Of a stretch of 64,000 nt of DNA, positions 45,468 to 55,883 are shown piece after piece (within the stretch, counting starts at the first letter, position 1; every line of letters starts with the position of its first letter). The DNA is taken from the NCBI GenBank assembly GCA_014529385.2, contig CM043969.1, positions 17,307,446 through 17,371,445 on the forward strand, written 5' to 3'. Source of the stretch: Adiantum capillus-veneris. Taxonomy: Eukaryota; Streptophyta; Polypodiopsida; Polypodiales; Pteridaceae. The translations under genes and the position numbers were made by a program. The notes below the pieces were generated by a model. It saw only the letters and a program-made list of their open reading frames with translations, was not told the origin of the DNA and did not search any database.

Positions 45468-45694
45468 TGTTGGAATTAGGGTTGAAGGAAAACACACACA
45501 ACTTGGAGAAGATGAAGGAAGCTCAAGGCACAGAACAAAGAGTGTATTACTTAGTGTGCAATGGAAAGATAGCTAGCCCTAGAATGATGGGCGTATATAC
45601 AATGCATAGGGAAAAAACCTCCTTGTGAGGGGAAAAATGCCCCGGTGGTCTTAAGTGTGTTTTCACACATCACTACCACATGTATATCGTAACA
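45468..45694 (-). repeat. K1 5' LTR
   Basis: TG...CA repeat, paired with 44205-44432. Confidence 0.85.
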
Positions 45695-46979
45695 CCGCAA
45701 AGTCAATCTTTTCTATCAAGCAGACAAGGAAAATTCCAGAATTTATTCAAACTGTACTGAGTTAAATTAAAAAATCACCCTACTTCAAAACTTAAAAAAA
45801 GAAGTAATCCGGCTACCTTTGCATATCTTGCACATGGATTTACAATTCGTTAAAAAAAGACAAAGTGTCAATCATTTTTTTTGAGTATTTGTAAAACTCA
45901 ACTTGTAACTTGTTTTGTGTAGTTCAAGAATAATTCCAAATCATAATGATAAAAACAAAACCAGCTAAGCCAAAGAACTTATGTTATCGTGATATGATCA
46001 ACCTTTCTATAAAAGCAAAAACATTAGGAAGAGAATGGGGTCTAGGAGGGCCTCTTTATTTGGCAGTTTAAGGGAGTCAAACCTCTAGTATTAAGAAAGC
46101 AATCAAAGGACAACTTTTGAACTCAAACAAGCAAAATGACTAGTTTATTTGAATTTGAATTTTTCCCAAAAATGAAATTCAAAATCTAGCAGGCAAAACC
46201 ATATCATGTAACATATCTATGGAAAGAGCTCGGTGTGTAGGTTACAGATCTATAATCTCTGTTCAAAGCGGAGATCGTATGTAGGAGTTATGGAAGACCA
46301 AAAAATCATAAATTTATCCACCCCCTTTTTGGGGAGAAAAGTGCATCCTTTGACCACTCTTACACACCCACCATTCTTGCACACATGGCGTGCATCTATT
46401 TGTCAAAATGTTAATCACCTCCATAATCTCATGGAAAATAAAGAGGCCCTCCTAGACTCCATCCTCTTCCTAATGAAGTATAAAAAAAATTGCATAGCCC
46501 ATAGCAAACTATTTAAGGTAATCACCCATTAAATTTAGGTTTATTTAAGGTTACTACTATCCCAATCCTAGGGAAGTTTTATGCCAAAGAAATCCAACAG
46601 TACAAGAGGTTGCATCAGTCCCACCTCCCCCTTCTTTTTAGTGCATGGTTTAAAGTATGACCGCTCTATATTACCAACAATCTCAAGGCTGCAATAATTC
46701 AACAATATAGTAAAGTTTTTGTAAATAAAAGACCTTTTTTTTAATAGAAGGAGCTTACATTTGCTCAATCAATCTCAAGACTTTTGAAAAAAAACTGTGG
46801 AGTGTTGTTTCTAATCACAAAATACCAATAGTTCAAAGCAAGTAGGTCTTACATGGGCAAAATAGCTTAAAACCATAAGTAGAGGGTTCTTTTAATACAT
46901 TTTAGCAGGGTCGGATTTATAATTTGAGCCACAAGTTTTAAATTGTAAAAATAAGCAATATATATATCCTAGGTGACAT

Positions 46980-47031
<52 letters not shown>

Positions 47032-49658
47032 GTGTAAGTGTGTTTATTACTAGTAACTATTCAAGGCAGGTAATCACCAACAAGATAATACAACTACAAA
47101 CTATATCAGTTGTTTAAGTATAGGTGTGTGTAACTAGATGTAGCAATCAAAGTTAGAGACAGTGATAAGTGTGTGTGTGTGTCTCCTCTGGTTATTCTGG
47201 GACTAGTTGCATGGCTAGCCCCACTTTGGGATGTTGGATACTGCCATGCATGAGGAGGAGGAGCCTTTTTTTGTCCATTCACACCTCTTTTTAGCCACAC
47301 AACTTGCCCCCCTGCCTACACACCATTTGTCCACATTCCCCCTTTTTTGGGCCATTCAGCTTACTTTCAAAGGCACCCAGGACCCGTTAGAGCTTGCTTT
47401 TGAAGGCACTCGAGACCCGTTTTATGAACATAGAACTTACTAGTTTTGTCCTAAAAAGTCCCATTTGAACCCTATCGGATTCCAATGGCACTTCTAAAAG
47501 ATACATTCAAGTTTTGGAACTCTCTAGTTCACGAACACATTCTTCTACCAATTATACATAATTAACCCTTGCACTATTTTTATTTTCTTCATTAGAATGG
47601 CCAATTATAGAGAGAGAAAACCATTTAAGTAAACCAAAAAAGAAACTTGGTGATACACCCACAACCAAGTTGTCAAACGTGCTTGCTTCAGATTTGGTGG
47701 AGGTCGATCCGATGCTCCCTCTGTGTGTAAGCCCTTGTACCCATGGCCCTCAACCTCTACTTTCTCCCTTGCATTCCTCATCGACCACCCTTTTTCCAGC
47801 ACATGCAAAGTGGGTGATTCTCCCCCCTTTAAGGGGAAAAAACCCATGACCTCGTTCCCAAAATCAACTAGGTCTAATTCCAAAGAGAGGATGTAGGGTA
47901 TGGCATGTACTTCTCCTTAGCAAGAGGTTATATGAGTAAGGTTGGGCAAAGAAGTACATGCCATACGCTATGTCTTTCACTACTACAAGTTCCCTTTCCC
48001 AAGCCATGTGGGTTTCCCCTTACCCAAGCCTTGCTTAGGACCCTTGTCTTCACAACATGCGTACCTTTGATTTTTATAAAAGTCATGTTGTAATATCAAA
48101 TCGTTCCATAGGACTTTTCTTTGGCAATTTAGAACAACTCCATTGGTGACAAAATTGTGTTTGCTTTTGTATTTAGGGAGCTATGATTGTCATTAGGATC
48201 TATTTGCAAGTTTTTTTTACTGGATAGAAAAAATGATTTCTATGGGAAACTCGTTGAGCATTTTCTACAACTATGTGATGGTGCAATGCAAGGCTATCTC
48301 TATATCTTAGGATCGAATGGTACGTTGATCAGACACGCAACTTTTATGTTGGAGAACCTAGCATGTATATGAAAATGGAGAGAATCTATTCAATGTTATG
48401 ATTAACAAATGAAATTTAGGCTATTGAACCAATTAATTTGCATCAACCACGTAGTGCAATGTTGGAGTGACACTAAGGATTAGGCATGTCTTTGTCAAAC
48501 AACTTTACATCCAAAGGGCTATGTAGCCATAGATGCACCAATGGTGTTTTGTTCTCAAGCAAAGCAAGGCTAACCCCAGTATGGAAAAGTCATCTTGGCA
48601 ACTTCTAACAAGTCCGCCACATTATGTACATTGAACCAATCACTTGCACCGTTCAAAACCAAAAAAAAAAGAAGCAACCAATTCCTCCCATCATTATTGT
48701 CACTTAAGAAGGCTATTCATTGCCTTTGATATAAAAGTTCTATCTATGAAAATTATGATGTTGTGAATTGCTAAATACTTTCATGTACAAAATCACTTGT
48801 GCAATTGCAATTCTTTACAAGAAATCACGAATAGTTCCACTGCTTGATTGGTGCATGATCACAAGTGTGTCTATGAACGCCTTTTCTTGTCTTGACATAT
48901 ACTAGAAGTGAGAAGGCTAACGAGACACCTTCCCATCAAAACTAGAACTTTAAAAAGGAAGATTATATCTATGTAAAGGGCATACAAATGGTAAATTTGC
49001 AAGAGTAGAATGTTAAAATCCCTAGCATTGGGCGTTCATGCACTTCAATTTTTGATTACATATAGATATAAACACAAATAAATGAATCCATGTATACTCG
49101 TGTGACATCTTATGCTCCATAGGTGGCTTGTGTCAGAGTTCGAGGTCATAGGTCGGTCGAATCGGCCAAGGAAGCCTGCCCCAATGGGCTTCAAAAAACC
49201 TTCTCTTGACATTAGAAGATAAGAACTAAGAAATAGGTAGTGAGATCCTCCTCTCAAAGAAATGATACAAAGGTGGTGGGAATGCTTTCTTATTTAGTTT
49301 AAAGTCGATTTACAGAGCTGACGTCATCAATTACCCACTTCATTTGCAGGCAACCTTCGCTGATGCCACCATCGACTCCAACTCTGAGGTGTGCAGGGCT
49401 TCTGAGGCTTCTGATGTACACTAAGCTTCTTTGTCAGGTATGTCTACCCGACCCCTCCCATGCATGAGGCCCTGGGTTCAAATGCGCCTCCAACACACAA
49501 ACACATGCACAAGGATGCATGCATGAATGATTGATATGCATACAAATCGTTTGGCCTCGGCCTGCACACAGAACGGAACATTTGCATGCATACACAAACA
49601 TGGGCTCACAAGAGATGGGATCCCGCTTCACGCAACCGTGCCGTTGCTCTCATACACA
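45695..49658. other. No recognisable gene; intergenic sequence downstream of the kinase exon
   Basis: Contains a (GT)n tract at about 46981-47029, a short GT tract near 47172 and the hairpin at 47898-47966. Short frames show no domain. The part next to 49658 is probably the 3' untranslated region and flank of the kinase gene. Confidence 0.6.
47898..47966. repeat. Hairpin with perfect 17-bp arms
   Basis: GTATGGCATGTACTTCT (47898-47914) and its exact complement AGAAGTACATGCCATAC (47950-47966) around a 35-base loop. Weaker complementarity extends outward to about 47815 and 48040 (AAGGGGAAA...CCCATG against CATGTGGGTTTCCCCTT), suggesting a foldback element or MIRNA-like structure. Confidence 0.7.
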
Positions 49659-50074
49659 TCATAGCATGTCAAGATCCTCCTCCGAGGCTTCATCCGATTC
49701 AGATGATGTCGATCTGCTCTCCAGTATGCTTTCAAACATGGGATTCGTTTCGGGCTTCTGGCGCACCGCTGTGAGCATCGTCACAACATCCCTCATGGTA
49801 GGTCTATCTGCTGGCGAGTGCTTTGTGCAAAGAAAGGCAATTTGCAGAACAGAAATCATCTCGTCCACCACAGATTTTATCGTGAGGTCGAGTCGCGAAT
49901 CAAGTGTTTGAATCACACAACGCTCCGCGCGTATGGATTGTTTCATGTAAGTGACTAAGTCTCCACCTACCTCCATAGGCTGCACTGGTGTCCTTCCAGT
50001 TAACAGCTCTAGCAACACCACTCCAAAACTGTATATATCACACTTTTCATCAATTCTCGTGCTAAAAGCGTACT
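49659..50074 (-). CDS. LRR receptor-like Ser/Thr kinase, last exon (kinase C-lobe)
   Basis: On the minus strand an acceptor (TTTCCCATGCAG) is followed by 138 codons to TGA. They read EYAFSTRIDEKCDIYSFGVV, LLELLTGRTPVQP, GGDLVTYMKQSIRAE, ISVLQIAFLCTKHSPADRPT, MRDVVTMLTAVRQ and an acidic tail. These are kinase subdomains IX to XI (DIYSFGVVLLELLTG; CTKHSPADRPTM with the conserved Arg). Plant LRR-XI receptor kinases carry an intron just before EYAY/F, which fits this exon start. The product would be a plasma-membrane receptor kinase; its ligand cannot be inferred. Upstream exons are not in the window up to 64000. The frame is intact, so the gene may be live with a very long intron, or truncated by the insertions. 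Confidence 0.85.
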
Positions 50075-50146
50075 CTGCATGGGAAAGAAAAGAAAGAAAA
50101 ACATTAAATCAATGTGATCGTGCAATTGCATGTATTTGCGCGCGCA

Positions 50147-50216
<70 letters not shown>

Positions 50217-50588
50217 ATTAAACATGCCAAAATGACCTAGGTGGTCCAAAGTTAGACAGAATTTATTAAGTGTGAACTCTTTGTGACTGAAAAATTTGAA
50301 GTAATCAAAATGTTATAATGTAAAACCTGGAAATGAGTCACAAATGCAATGTTGCATACATTGAAAGGACTTGCAATATAGACTGTAACTTCTCTCATGA
50401 TTGAAACCACTTTCGCATTGCTGAAAGATAACCCCTGGAAGATAAAAAGGAATCTTCATGGATATGGAGATGAGGGTGAGATGGGATTCAGAGTATAGAT
50501 TCCACAATATGGGAAGCTACTAGGCAGACGGGATGTAGTGTTTAACAAGGGTAAATTACACTAGGACATGATGACAAAAAACGACACC
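50075..50588 (-). other. Probable kinase intron, proximal part, with (GT)n(GA)n
   Basis: Begins with an AG acceptor after a pyrimidine-rich tract. (GT)n at 50151-50178 passes into (GA)n to 50214. No kinase-coding sequence is found upstream before the LTR at 50589. Confidence 0.55.
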
Positions 50589-52257
50589 TGATGGGGTCCC
50601 AACCAACCCTCTCAAGGGCCCCCTACACCATTGCCGATGCAGTATTTGCTTTTGATTGTGTAAATGGAAATTGGAATGTACACATATGCAATACCTCAAT
50701 GCAGACTCTATTAACTCAAATGGGAAATGTCGCCGCCGTAACTCTTCAAGATGAAGCACCTCCGTGGGTTGATTTGATGCACCTTTGGATCCATCTCGGT
50801 GAGGGGTTGTTGATGGCCGCCAAGGGGTAGATCTGGGGCTGATTTGCGCTCCTAGTGTGAGAGGAAACAAGGGCTGAAAGCTGGCTGCCAAAATGCAGCC
50901 GATCTGTCGCATAGAGCAGGGCTGAAAACGCAGATGATGATGGAGCTAAAGGTGGGTAGCAATGGGAGCACTCGATGTGGCAAGCGAATGGCCGAAAAGA
51001 GGCTCAATGGGGTGTGGAAGTACAGGGTTGTTGCAGGGAGGCTAGCGTTAGCAGATTGAGGACATCTCATGCGAGGAAACGGGCTGAAACTTGAAATGTC
51101 TGGGCTGATTTGCTGATCCATCGGCGAGGATGCGCTTGAGAGAGCCAAAACACCGAAGGGCTAATTTGCAAAACGTTGGGTGCTGATGTGCAAAATTGCT
51201 GGAATTGGTTCAAGTGTTAGCTCATCTGATGTAAAACACTGGCTCTACTGCTTCTTTTATAGGGAATTTAGGCACGATCCGAACACTTTCACAACTCTCA
51301 CCAAGCTGTCCAAACCTGTCCATGGCTGTAATCGCACGTTTTTGACCCAATTTCGCCAGCATGGCGGCGCAAAAACTTGTGTAGGTGAAAAGTACACATC
51401 AAGACACTTTCCCTTGCGGTTGGGAAGCTTTCTTCAGACACTCACGTCTGAAACACGGAACGAGGTTTTAGAACGGGGAATGGCAATCTGAAAAGGGCCA
51501 TTCCCTGTAGGTCAATTTCAGCGTGCTGTAATTCCCTCTTTTGACACTAAGAGGTGCTTAAAGGCCCTGTTTAAGCGTCCTGAGGCTTTCCTGAGGCTCC
51601 CCTGGTGATGTCTTGCAGTTAGGTGCAAAACTCTAAACCTGCAGAAAAACACAGCAGGGTGTAATTTTCTGTTTTGGATCGTTTTGGTCAAAGCGAACAC
51701 GTCTACGTGTGTCTCAGGTGCTCCCGCACGCAATGGAATAGTTTTCCTTTGAAATGGACCAGGTTTCACGTGAGAAAACTCTCCGTTTTCGCAATCCTTC
51801 GCAATGGAACTGTGCATACCTGTGGGGGATTAGCTAATCCCATTCCCATACAAAAGGCTCTTGCCTTGGCAAATGCGCATAAAACCCCATAACTGTACAT
51901 GGCCAAAAATCAGCCCCCTCTCTCAAAATGGGCACCCTTTCTGCTTGCAGACTTGGCAAGTGCATCTGGAGCCACCATGTGTTCCTTATGCATCTTTTGA
52001 GTTAATTTCCTAGTACCCACCAACTTACAAGTGTCGCGAGGGGCCTAAATGACTTTGAATTGAGCCTAGACACCCTTTTACTGCTCGGATTCCAATGCCG
52101 ACTAGCCCGATCATCTCGTGGCGACCTGCCCTTCCCGACTCCGGGTGAAACTCTCGGCCGTCGACCGTTTCACATTGGCCACACAATGTCTGGCTATTTG
52201 TGACTTCAAAAAGAGGGTCCCAAAAATTAAATAAAAATCAAGAAAAAGAAACCAACA
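50589..52257 (-). repeat. 3' LTR of gypsy element G
   Basis: Bounded by TGATGGGG and CCAACA (TG...CA). Part of it (51590-52240) recurs at the right end of the window (62758-63548). TATAAAAG on the minus strand (TATAAA at 51256-51261) suits an LTR promoter. Adjacent sequence on the right is the decayed end of the element's interior. The left boundary is inferred from the TG and the end of recognisable element sequence. Confidence 0.55.
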
Positions 52258-53026
52258 ACTAGGTTAGTGGTTGCCACAGCCTCGTGACATACCTCCCTCA
52301 TCGTCAAGAATGTACTTTTGATGTGGGCAGAAAATCCAATCCATCATTCTATTGAACATAGTAGGAGCGTTTGTAAGACCGAACGACATCACTAGAAACT
52401 CATACAGACCAAATGTTGTCCTAAATGCAGTCTTGTGCACATCCTCTGGCCTGATACAAATCTGATGGTACCCACTCTTAAGGTTTATCCTGTTCAAAAT
52501 TGCAGCACCCTCTAGTCGGTCAAGAATAACATCAATCCTTGGGATAGGAAACCTATCCTTGATGGTATTCTTATTCTACGCACGGTAGTCAACACACATG
52601 CGCCAAGAGCCATCTTCTGCACTAGAAGCACTGGGGAGCAAAAGGGTGAAGAACTAGGTTGAATCAGCCCTTTCTCTAGCAGCTCCTCTACTTGGCCCAT
52701 AATCTCTTTTTGCTGAGCCGCACTAACCCTATAGGGAGACCTATTTGGTGGGTTACAACCTGGCACCAAATCTATCGCATGATCCTTTGGCCTCTCTGGT
52801 GGAAAGCGAGACAGTAATGAGTCAGGAAAACAGTCATTAAACTCTCGCAGAAATGTTGACCTTTTTTTATCTAGCACAAATAAATTTGACTGACAATTAT
52901 CTGAAACATCACGTGCAAAAATCAAGCATGCAGAAAGATGATTCTTAATTACAGAAGTGATAGCCGAAGCAGATACAACAGGGAGAGACTCCCCTCTAAG
53001 CTTTACATCAAGGATGTGAGTTTTGC
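52258..53026 (-). pseudogene. Gypsy G: protease/RT fragment joined to the element's 3' end
   Basis: Minus strand: FARDVSDNCQSNLFVLDKKR, RPKDHAIDLVPGCNPPNRSP, YRVSAAQQKEIMGQVEELLE, GLIQPSSSPFCSPVLLVQK, a frameshift, then INLKSGYHQICIRPEDVHKT and FGLYEFLVMSFGLTNAPTMF. After NRMMDWIFCPHQ it jumps to KYILDDEGGMSRG, apparently the tail of the interior, so the RT YxDD box, RNase H and integrase are deleted. It parallels 55900-56950 closely and must come from a second copy or a duplication. Confidence 0.8.
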
Positions 53027-53031
53027 CCTTA

Positions 53032-53265
53032 TGTCACAAAGTGATGACGTGGCTGTCCGCTCTGTTGAAACCCTAACCCTAAAGATCTGAAACCCTAATT
53101 CTACCGTAACCCTAACCCTAATCCTGAATTTTGCTGACGTGGCAATTGACGCGTGGCAGCTGTATGGATCTCCGTGATTTGCGACGTGGATTGCGTTGGC
53201 AGCTTTTGAGCAATGCTTTTTCTACGCAATTGGGGGAGAGAGAACCTCTTTGCTTTAATTTACTA

Positions 53266-53313
<48 letters not shown>

Positions 53314-53701
53314 AAAGCCTCTTTGCTTTATTAAAAGAAAGAGAGAGAAAGAACTTTTGCTTTATTTTTCAAAGCTTTTACTTAAGCTTTTGATTTTCAG
53401 CTTTTGGGGCTCTGCTTTTGGCAACCCTTGTACTCTTTAAATAAGTGGGTAGGCCACTCACAACTCAGAACATCCGGACGCAGAGTTTGAGTGTGAGCGC
53501 CTGCCCGCACTCTTGTACTTTGAACTCAGATTAATACAAAAAGAAATACCGAAAGGGGCGCCAGTCTTTGGGGTCAATATCTCTAGGCACGAAACTCCAC
53601 CGGGTCAGTGTCGAATAAATTGTGAACTGTGAACTGTTCTGAAGTGGTTATTTGGTGCTGTCGTGGTAGATTCTTGACTTAGAGTGTCCAAGTCTATTAC
53701 A
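53032..53701 (+). repeat. F left LTR
   Basis: Contains GAAACCCTAACCCTAAA-type repeats at about 53068-53125, a (GA)n tract at 53271-53311, a TTTAAATAAG TATA-like site near 53437, and ends CTATTACA before the primer site. Confidence 0.75.
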
Positions 53702-53702
53702 G

Positions 53703-53815
53703 TGGTATCAGAGCACGGCCGATTTCTCTTCTACGGAAAACCCGATGCCAATTTTTTTTTCCGCGGCACCTATGGCTTCAGGCAAGGATGAGTCGACTCG
53801 CCTTATGTAACAAAC
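53703..53815 (+). other. F primer-binding site and truncated interior
   Basis: TGGTATCAGAGC (53703-53714) is the initiator tRNA-Met site. ATG at 53772 opens a frame (MASGKDESTRLM) like the start of a copia-type gag, but the right LTR begins 12 codons later, directly after a CCTTA. Confidence 0.8.
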
Positions 53816-54463
53816 TGCTGACGTGTCAAAGCCTAATGAATGGAAACCCTAATTTTTGCCAGAAACCCTAACTGTTGAAACCCTAATTGTGGAAACCCTA
53901 AACCTACAACCTGCAAACCCTAACCCTAAAACTTGCAAACCCTAATACTGGAAACCCTAACCCTAAAAATTACAGAAACCCTAACCCTAACCCTAAGGGC
54001 AATGTGACAGATTTTCGAAAATTGCGCTCGCACGATGACGTGGCAGGCTGTACGGATTTCCGCGTTTTGCATTGGTTGATGATGTGGCAGGCTGTACGGA
54101 TTTTCGTGATTTACGCTGACAGCTTTTTGGCTTTGCTTTTGGACCAGAAGCTTTTAAGTTTGAAGGCTTTTTACTGTAAGCTGCTTTTTAGGCCAAGGGC
54201 CTTTAAATATGAGGTTAGGGCTCATTCTCTGGCATGCTTCCTGGAGAAGGTGCAGAGTCTCGAGTACCGGCTTGTACTGTGTTGATGCAATACAAAGAAA
54301 TACCAAAAGGGGCGCCAAGGTTTGGGGCCAATACTCTCTGGGGTGGAATTCCGCGACTCCGTGTCGCGTGTCGTCTCTCTCTTTCAATTCAATTGTTATT
54401 GAAGTGTTAAAAGTGTGTTCAGTCTGTTCTTTTCTATTGGCACGTGGTGCTCGTCTTGTGACA
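53816..54463 (+). repeat. F right LTR with telo-box array
   Basis: About ten AAACCCTAA units, partly tandem, at 53857-53998, then two GACGTGGCAGGCTGTACGGA-type units (54039 and 54083). Ends GTGACA next to CCTTA. Confidence 0.75.
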
Positions 54464-55475
54464 CCTTACCTGTTGATGTATGCACAGTTTTATTGTAAGC
54501 ATATTCAACCAATGGGAGATGGTGTTCCCAAGTTGCCTTGTGCTCTGACACATAACATTTGAGCAGATCCAGGACAATAGAATTTGCCTCTTCTGACTGT
54601 CCATCAGTTTGCGGATGAAACGAAGAAGAGAACTTTAGCGTAGTGCCCATGTTGTCAAACAATGCCTCTTCTGATTGTCCATCAGTTTGCGGATGAAACG
54701 AAGAAGAGAACTTTAGCGCAATGCCCATGTTCTCAAACAATGCCTTCCAGAAAAGACTCGTCATACGTGGATCCCTGTCACTGACAATTGACTGAGGCAT
54801 CCCGTGATACTTAAAGATATTGCTCATGAATATCTTGACCATGTGTTCTGGCTTTATCTTCTTCCTCACATGAATGAAATGGGCCTGCTTACTGAACCTA
54901 CAAATGATAGTCCAAATCCCATCATTGCCTGTTTGCGTCCTTGGAAGATCAAAGATAAAGTCCATCGCTATGCTTTCCCATGGCCTATTAGGGATCGGCA
55001 ATGGCTGCAACAATCCCGGTTGCTTTTGTCTGTCAAATTTGACTTTTTGGCATACGAAGCATGATCTTACAAATGTGTCAACATCTTGATGCAAAGCTGG
55101 CCAATAGAAGAATGCCTCAACCCCTTTCACTGTCGCATCAATTCCGCGATGCCCAGCATAAGGTGGAGCATGACTTTCCATCAAAATCTTTGGCCATATT
55201 TGTCTAGTAACGCATAACTTTCCATGCATCATGAGAAAGTCATTCTTAAGCATATAGTGCTCATGATGTTGCCCATCAACAAGCTGGTTATAGATCCTTG
55301 CAAAATCCAAATCTTCAGCATATTGTGTCTTCATTTCGTTTAGTTCATAATGGTATGGAATTGACACTGCTGAAATTTGGGGCTTTCGTGACAACGCATC
55401 AGCCACCATGTTCTTTTTCCCTTGCACATGCACAATCTGAAAATGGAACATTGACAAGATGTTTGCCCATCGCAT
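54464..55475 (-). pseudogene. Gypsy G integrase with internal tandem duplication
   Basis: Open for about 330 codons. It covers the end of RNase H/connection (FQIVHVQGKKNMVADALSRK), the HHCC zinc domain (H...H in HAPPYAGHRG..., C..C in CFVCQ), first catalytic Asp (AMDFIFDLP) and second (IVSDRDPRMTS). The region around the Gln-Ser-Glu is duplicated in tandem: FSSSFHPQTDGQSEE occurs twice, 26 codons apart. It continues EYAYNKTVHTSTGK and then runs into element F, so the C-terminal domain is missing here. Confidence 0.85.
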
Positions 55476-55481
55476 GTGCTT

Positions 55482-55883
55482 CTAAGACAACTTCATTTGT
55501 GTGAGAAAATAACGCAAGGTTTGATGATCTGTTTGGACAACAAAATCAGCCCCCAACAAATAGTGTTTCCAACTAGTGAGAGCGTGAATTACTGCCAGCA
55601 ATTCTCTCTCATAGACTTGCAAGTTCCTTTCGGTCTTCAAAAGATTTTTTCTCCCATATGCGACTAGTCGGCCATTCTGCATTAGAACTGCACCAAGACT
55701 ATGGCCACACGCATCACACTGAACCACAAAAGGTTTCAAAAGATCTGGCAAAATGGTTACCGGATCTGAAGTCAGCTTCTCTTTTAAGTGTTTGAAAGCT
55801 AAAATTTCCTTGGCTGTCCACTTGAAAGTTTCAAGTAACTCCTTTTCCTTGCAGTGCATGGAGTGGAGAAGCAATCTCAACAA
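55482..55883 (-). pseudogene. Gypsy G RNase H
   Basis: FKWTAKEILAFKHLKEKLTS, FVVQCDACGHSLGAVLMQNG, YERELLAVIHALTSWKHYLL and VVQTDHQTLRYF are in the usual order for a Ty3/gypsy RNase H. One stop separates it from the integrase frame (after TQMKLS). A frameshift near 55840 separates it from the RT. Confidence 0.85.

Larger units (their letters stand above)
44205..45694 (-). mobile_element. K1: miniature Ty1/copia element, gag fused to RNase H by deletion
   Basis: Direct LTRs of 227-228 bp (44205-44432 and 45468-45694) flank about 1 kb containing a gag start and the last third of RNase H. Protease, integrase and RT are missing. A tRNA-Met primer site adjoins the right LTR, so orientation is minus. 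No matching 5-base target duplication is evident (GCGCC left, CCGCA right). Confidence 0.85.
53032..54463 (+). mobile_element. F: TRIM-like miniature LTR retrotransposon
   Basis: Two diverged direct repeats (53032-53701 and 53816-54463) begin TGTCACAAAGTGATGACG and TGTAACAAACTGCTGACG and share telo-box repeats, GACGTGGCA, and AATACAAAGAAATACC followed by AAAGGGGCGCCA. They flank only 114 bases. The element is flanked by CCTTA at 53027-53031 and 54464-54468. The interior has a primer site and the first codons of a gag. It interrupts gypsy element G. Confidence 0.8.

Noticed and set aside
46233-46532. 99-codon plus-strand frame
   Set aside because: No recognisable domain, no splice or promoter context, low-complexity flanks.
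49531-49911. 126-codon plus-strand frame
   Set aside because: Antisense of the receptor kinase exon, which has clear kinase subdomain motifs.
53068-53998. Possible chromosome end or interstitial telomere tract
   Set aside because: The AAACCCTAA units are short, spaced and located at equivalent places in two LTR copies, so they belong to element F and not to a telomere.
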